Shown here piece by piece: positions 41,961 to 43,754 of a stretch of 43,754 nucleotides of DNA. Position 1 is the first letter of the stretch. Each line of letters starts with the position of its first letter. A program made the position numbers and the translations under genes. The stretch covers positions 1 through 43,754 of the forward strand of contig JAEEXV010000198.1 in NCBI GenBank assembly GCA_016287975.1. The letters run 5' to 3'. Source of the stretch: Lentisphaeria bacterium. GTDB taxonomy: Bacteria; Verrucomicrobiota; Lentisphaeria; Oligosphaerales; Oligosphaeraceae. The notes under the pieces are model-generated. The model was not told the DNA's origin. It saw only the letters and a list, made by a program, of their open reading frames with translations, and searched no databases.

Positions 41961-43025
41961 ATGTTCTGGGACCGTATCAAAAGCTTCTTCGTCAATGACA
42001 TCGGCATCGATCTGGGCACAATGAACACGCTGGTCTGGGCCAGCGAGCGCAACGGCATCGTCCTCCAGGAACCCTCCTACGTCGCCATCAACGCCGACAC
42101 TGGAAAGGTCCGCGCCGTCGGCATCGAGGCCAAGAAAATGATGGGCGTCACCGCCGAGCGAATCCGCGTCATCCGCCCGATGCGCGACGGCGTCATCGCC
42201 AACGCCGCCGTCACCGACGAGATGCTCCGCATCTTCATCCGCAAGGCCATGGGACGCTTCAAGATCATGCAGCCGCGCGTCCTCATCGCGGTTCCCTCCG
42301 GCATCAACGAGGTCGGCATCCGCACCGTCAAGGAGAGCGCCCTCGCCGCAGGCGCCCGCGCCGTCCGACTCGTCGAGGAGCCCTTCGCCTCCGCGCTGGG
42401 CGTCGGCATGCCGGTCGCCGATCCGGACAGCAACACGATCGTCGACATCGGCGGCGGCACTACCGAGGTCGCCGTGATCTCACTGGGACAGATCGTGACG
42501 GGCACCAGCGTCCAATGCGGCGGCGACAGCATGGACAACGCCATCATCAACTACATGCTGAAAAAGCACCAGCTTCAGATCGGCTCGCGCACCGCCGAAA
42601 ACATCAAGATCCAGATTGGCAGTGCCTATCCCCTGGCCGACAAGTTGACGATGGAGGTCAAGGGCCTGAACATGGCGCAGCAGGGCGACCGCCTCCCGCG
42701 CGCCGTCACCGTGGACTCCGACGAAATCCGCGAGGCGCTCTCGGAACCCGTCTCCACCATCGTCAGCGCCATCCGCAAGACCATCGACACCTGCCCGCCC
42801 GAACTCGCCGCACGCCTCCTCGACAACGGCATCACCCTCGCGGGCGGCGGCTCCCTCCTGCGCGGCCTCGACAAACTCATCTCCGAAAACACTGGACTGC
42901 ACACCACCATCGGCAAGGATCCGCTCCTGGCCGTCGTCAACGGCACTGGCATCCTCCTGCAGAATGCGACGGAACTCTTCAGCCAGCCCCAGAACACCCT
43001 CATCGGCGCTGGCGCCAGAGAATGA
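41961..43025 (+). CDS. mreB: Rod shape-determining actin homologue MreB
   Basis: 354 aa (E. coli MreB is 347). Seen: phosphate-1 loop DIGIDLGTMNTLVW, phosphate-2 loop IVDIGGGTTEVAVISLG, adenosine motif ITLAGGGSLLRGLD, and RVLIAVPSGINEVG. The N-terminal MFWDRIKSFF is an amphipathic, membrane-binding-type segment. It directs peptidoglycan synthesis along the sidewall, so the cell is probably rod-shaped or keeps MreB for septal growth. The open frame extends back through tRNA-Gln and its terminator to 41802; the true start is ATG 41961. mreC does not follow; a thermonuclease gene does. Confidence 0.97.
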   Translation: MFWDRIKSFFVNDIGIDLGTMNTLVWASERNGIVLQEPSYVAINADTGKVRAVGIEAKKMMGVTAERIRVIRPMRDGVIANAAVTDEMLRIFIRKAMGRFKIMQPRVLIAVPSGINEVGIRTVKESALAAGARAVRLVEEPFASALGVGMPVADPDSNTIVDIGGGTTEVAVISLGQIVTGTSVQCGGDSMDNAIINYMLKKHQLQIGSRTAENIKIQIGSAYPLADKLTMEVKGLNMAQQGDRLPRAVTVDSDEIREALSEPVSTIVSAIRKTIDTCPPELAARLLDNGITLAGGGSLLRGLDKLISENTGLHTTIGKDPLLAVVNGTGILLQNATELFSQPQNTLIGAGARE

Positions 43026-43041
43026 CCGCCATCCGCATTCG

Positions 43042-43545
43042 ATGAAGGAACGCCTCGCCGCCATCCTCCTGCTGGCCGCGGTCTTCACGATTGCCGCCCC
43101 CCTCCCCGTCGCAGGGCACGCCACCTTCGTCTTCGACGGCGACACCTTCCTCCTCGCCCCAGTCGGTGGCGGGCGCAAGGTGCGGGTGCGCCTCCAGGGC
43201 ATCGACGCCCCCGAATCCACCCAGCCCTACGGCGCCGAGGCCACTCGGCGGCTGCGCCAACTCCTCGCCTCGCGGACGCTTCGCATCCAACCCGTCAGCT
43301 GCGATCAATATGGACGCGTCGTCGCCGTCGTCTTTGCCGCGGACACCGACGTCGCCCTTGAACTCCTGCGCAGCGGCCTGGCCTGGCACTATGGCCGCTA
43401 TTCGCAGGATCCCCGCTACGTCGCCGCCGAAGCCGAGGCGAGGCGCGCCCGGCTCGGCCTCTGGCATGACCACGCCCCCATACCCCCCTGGGATTTCCGT
43501 CATTCACACCCACAAACCTCTAAGCAAAGGAGAATCAAACGATGA
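43042..43545 (+). CDS. Secreted thermonuclease-family (SNase-like) protein
   Basis: 167 aa from ATG 43042, which opens a signal peptide (MKERLAAILLLAAVFTIAA, cleavage near VAG-HA). The staphylococcal-nuclease fold is indicated by FDGDTFLL, VRLQGIDAPES (catalytic-site Arg and Asp), YGAEATRRLRQLL, DQYGRVVAVV and LELLRSGLAWHY. A periplasmic or extracellular Ca-dependent nuclease is likely. It begins 16 nt after mreB. The 3' end overlaps the next ATG as ATGA. Confidence 0.88.
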   Translation: MKERLAAILLLAAVFTIAAPLPVAGHATFVFDGDTFLLAPVGGGRKVRVRLQGIDAPESTQPYGAEATRRLRQLLASRTLRIQPVSCDQYGRVVAVVFAADTDVALELLRSGLAWHYGRYSQDPRYVAAEAEARRARLGLWHDHAPIPPWDFRHSHPQTSKQRRIKR

Positions 43546-43754
43546 CGAAACGTACCCTGCTCCTTGCCTTCCTCGCCGCCACCACGCTTTCCCTCATGGC
43601 GGCGCCACCGCCGCCGACGACCTCCGCCACCCCTAGAAAACCGCAGCCCCCCGCCACACGCCCCGCCGTCCAGCAACCCGCGCCAAAGCCGCACGTCGTC
43701 CCGCCACAGCCGCCAAAGCCCGCGCCCGCGCCAAAGCCGCACGTCGTCCCGCCA
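43542..43754 (+). CDS. Start of a secreted Pro-rich repeat protein (cut by window end)
   Basis: 71 codons are visible. AAGGAG lies 9 nt before ATG 43542, one of the best ribosome-binding sites in the window, and the start overlaps the preceding stop (ATGA). MTKRTLLLAFLAATTLSLMA is a signal peptide; the mature chain is almost entirely Pro/Lys/Ala/Thr. A 48-bp (16-codon) repeat encoding APKPHVVPP occurs at 43680 and 43728. The rest is outside the window, so function cannot be judged; a cell-wall-spanning or linker region is plausible. Confidence 0.7.
   Translation, partial: MTKRTLLLAFLAATTLSLMAAPPPPTTSATPRKPQPPATRPAVQQPAPKPHVVPPQPPKPAPAPKPHVVPP

Overview
The window is GC-rich, densely coded bacterial chromosome with Gram-negative character: lipoproteins with lipoboxes, Sec signal peptides, an MreB cell-shape gene and an ADP-heptose-type glycosyltransferase. 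Chlamydia-type Pmp repeats, a giant surface protein, many secreted proteins of unknown function and often weak Shine-Dalgarno sites would fit the PVC superphylum (Lentisphaerae, Kiritimatiellae or Verrucomicrobia-like). That placement is an inference from gene content; no rRNA or other strong taxonomic marker is present.

Layout. (1) 1-306: a 71-bp tandem repeat of hairpin-forming DNA. (2) 339-5185, minus strand: a tight run of a secreted protein of unknown function, an SGNH hydrolase, a CobM-CbiG fusion and CobJ (corrin-ring steps of anaerobic B12 synthesis). Upstream lie tRNA-Arg(CCG) with its own promoter and terminator, and a secreted CE7-type esterase. (3) 7166-13774, plus strand: a 966-aa secreted protein of unknown function followed 6 nt later by dnaE. 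(4) 13775-18096: an accessory region holding a palindrome, the 3' remnant of a DUF4143 ATPase cut off at a 9-bp repeat, and two adjacent DUF262 genes that look like a GmrSD-type restriction or defence pair. (5) 18347-28588: a TibC/BAHT-type O-heptosyltransferase followed by a 2958-aa surface protein. That protein has RTX-like GSGND motifs, 15 Pmp (GGA/FxxN) repeats, a fibronectin III domain, about 15 Ig-like modules and PPC-like C-terminal repeats. (6) 28589-29297: nested direct repeats. (7) 29298-34484: potABC (no potD), an XRE-cupin regulator and an acyl-CoA synthetase, very tightly packed. (8) 34524-41612: a Pro-rich membrane protein, a DinG-type helicase, a fused double-hotdog dehydratase, a small multidrug export family protein and two lipoproteins. 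(9) 41760-43754: tRNA-Gln(CTG) with terminator, mreB, a secreted thermonuclease and the start of a Pro-rich secreted protein.

The most interesting systems are the following. The heptosyltransferase sits beside a giant Pmp-repeat protein that lacks a signal peptide and a beta-barrel. The DUF262 pair has a first member carrying an unrecognised, compositionally distinct N-terminal domain. The FabZ-like fusion has its catalytic His in one half and its catalytic Glu in the other, suggesting one composite active site.

The very high GC content creates many long antisense open frames; these were not annotated as genes.
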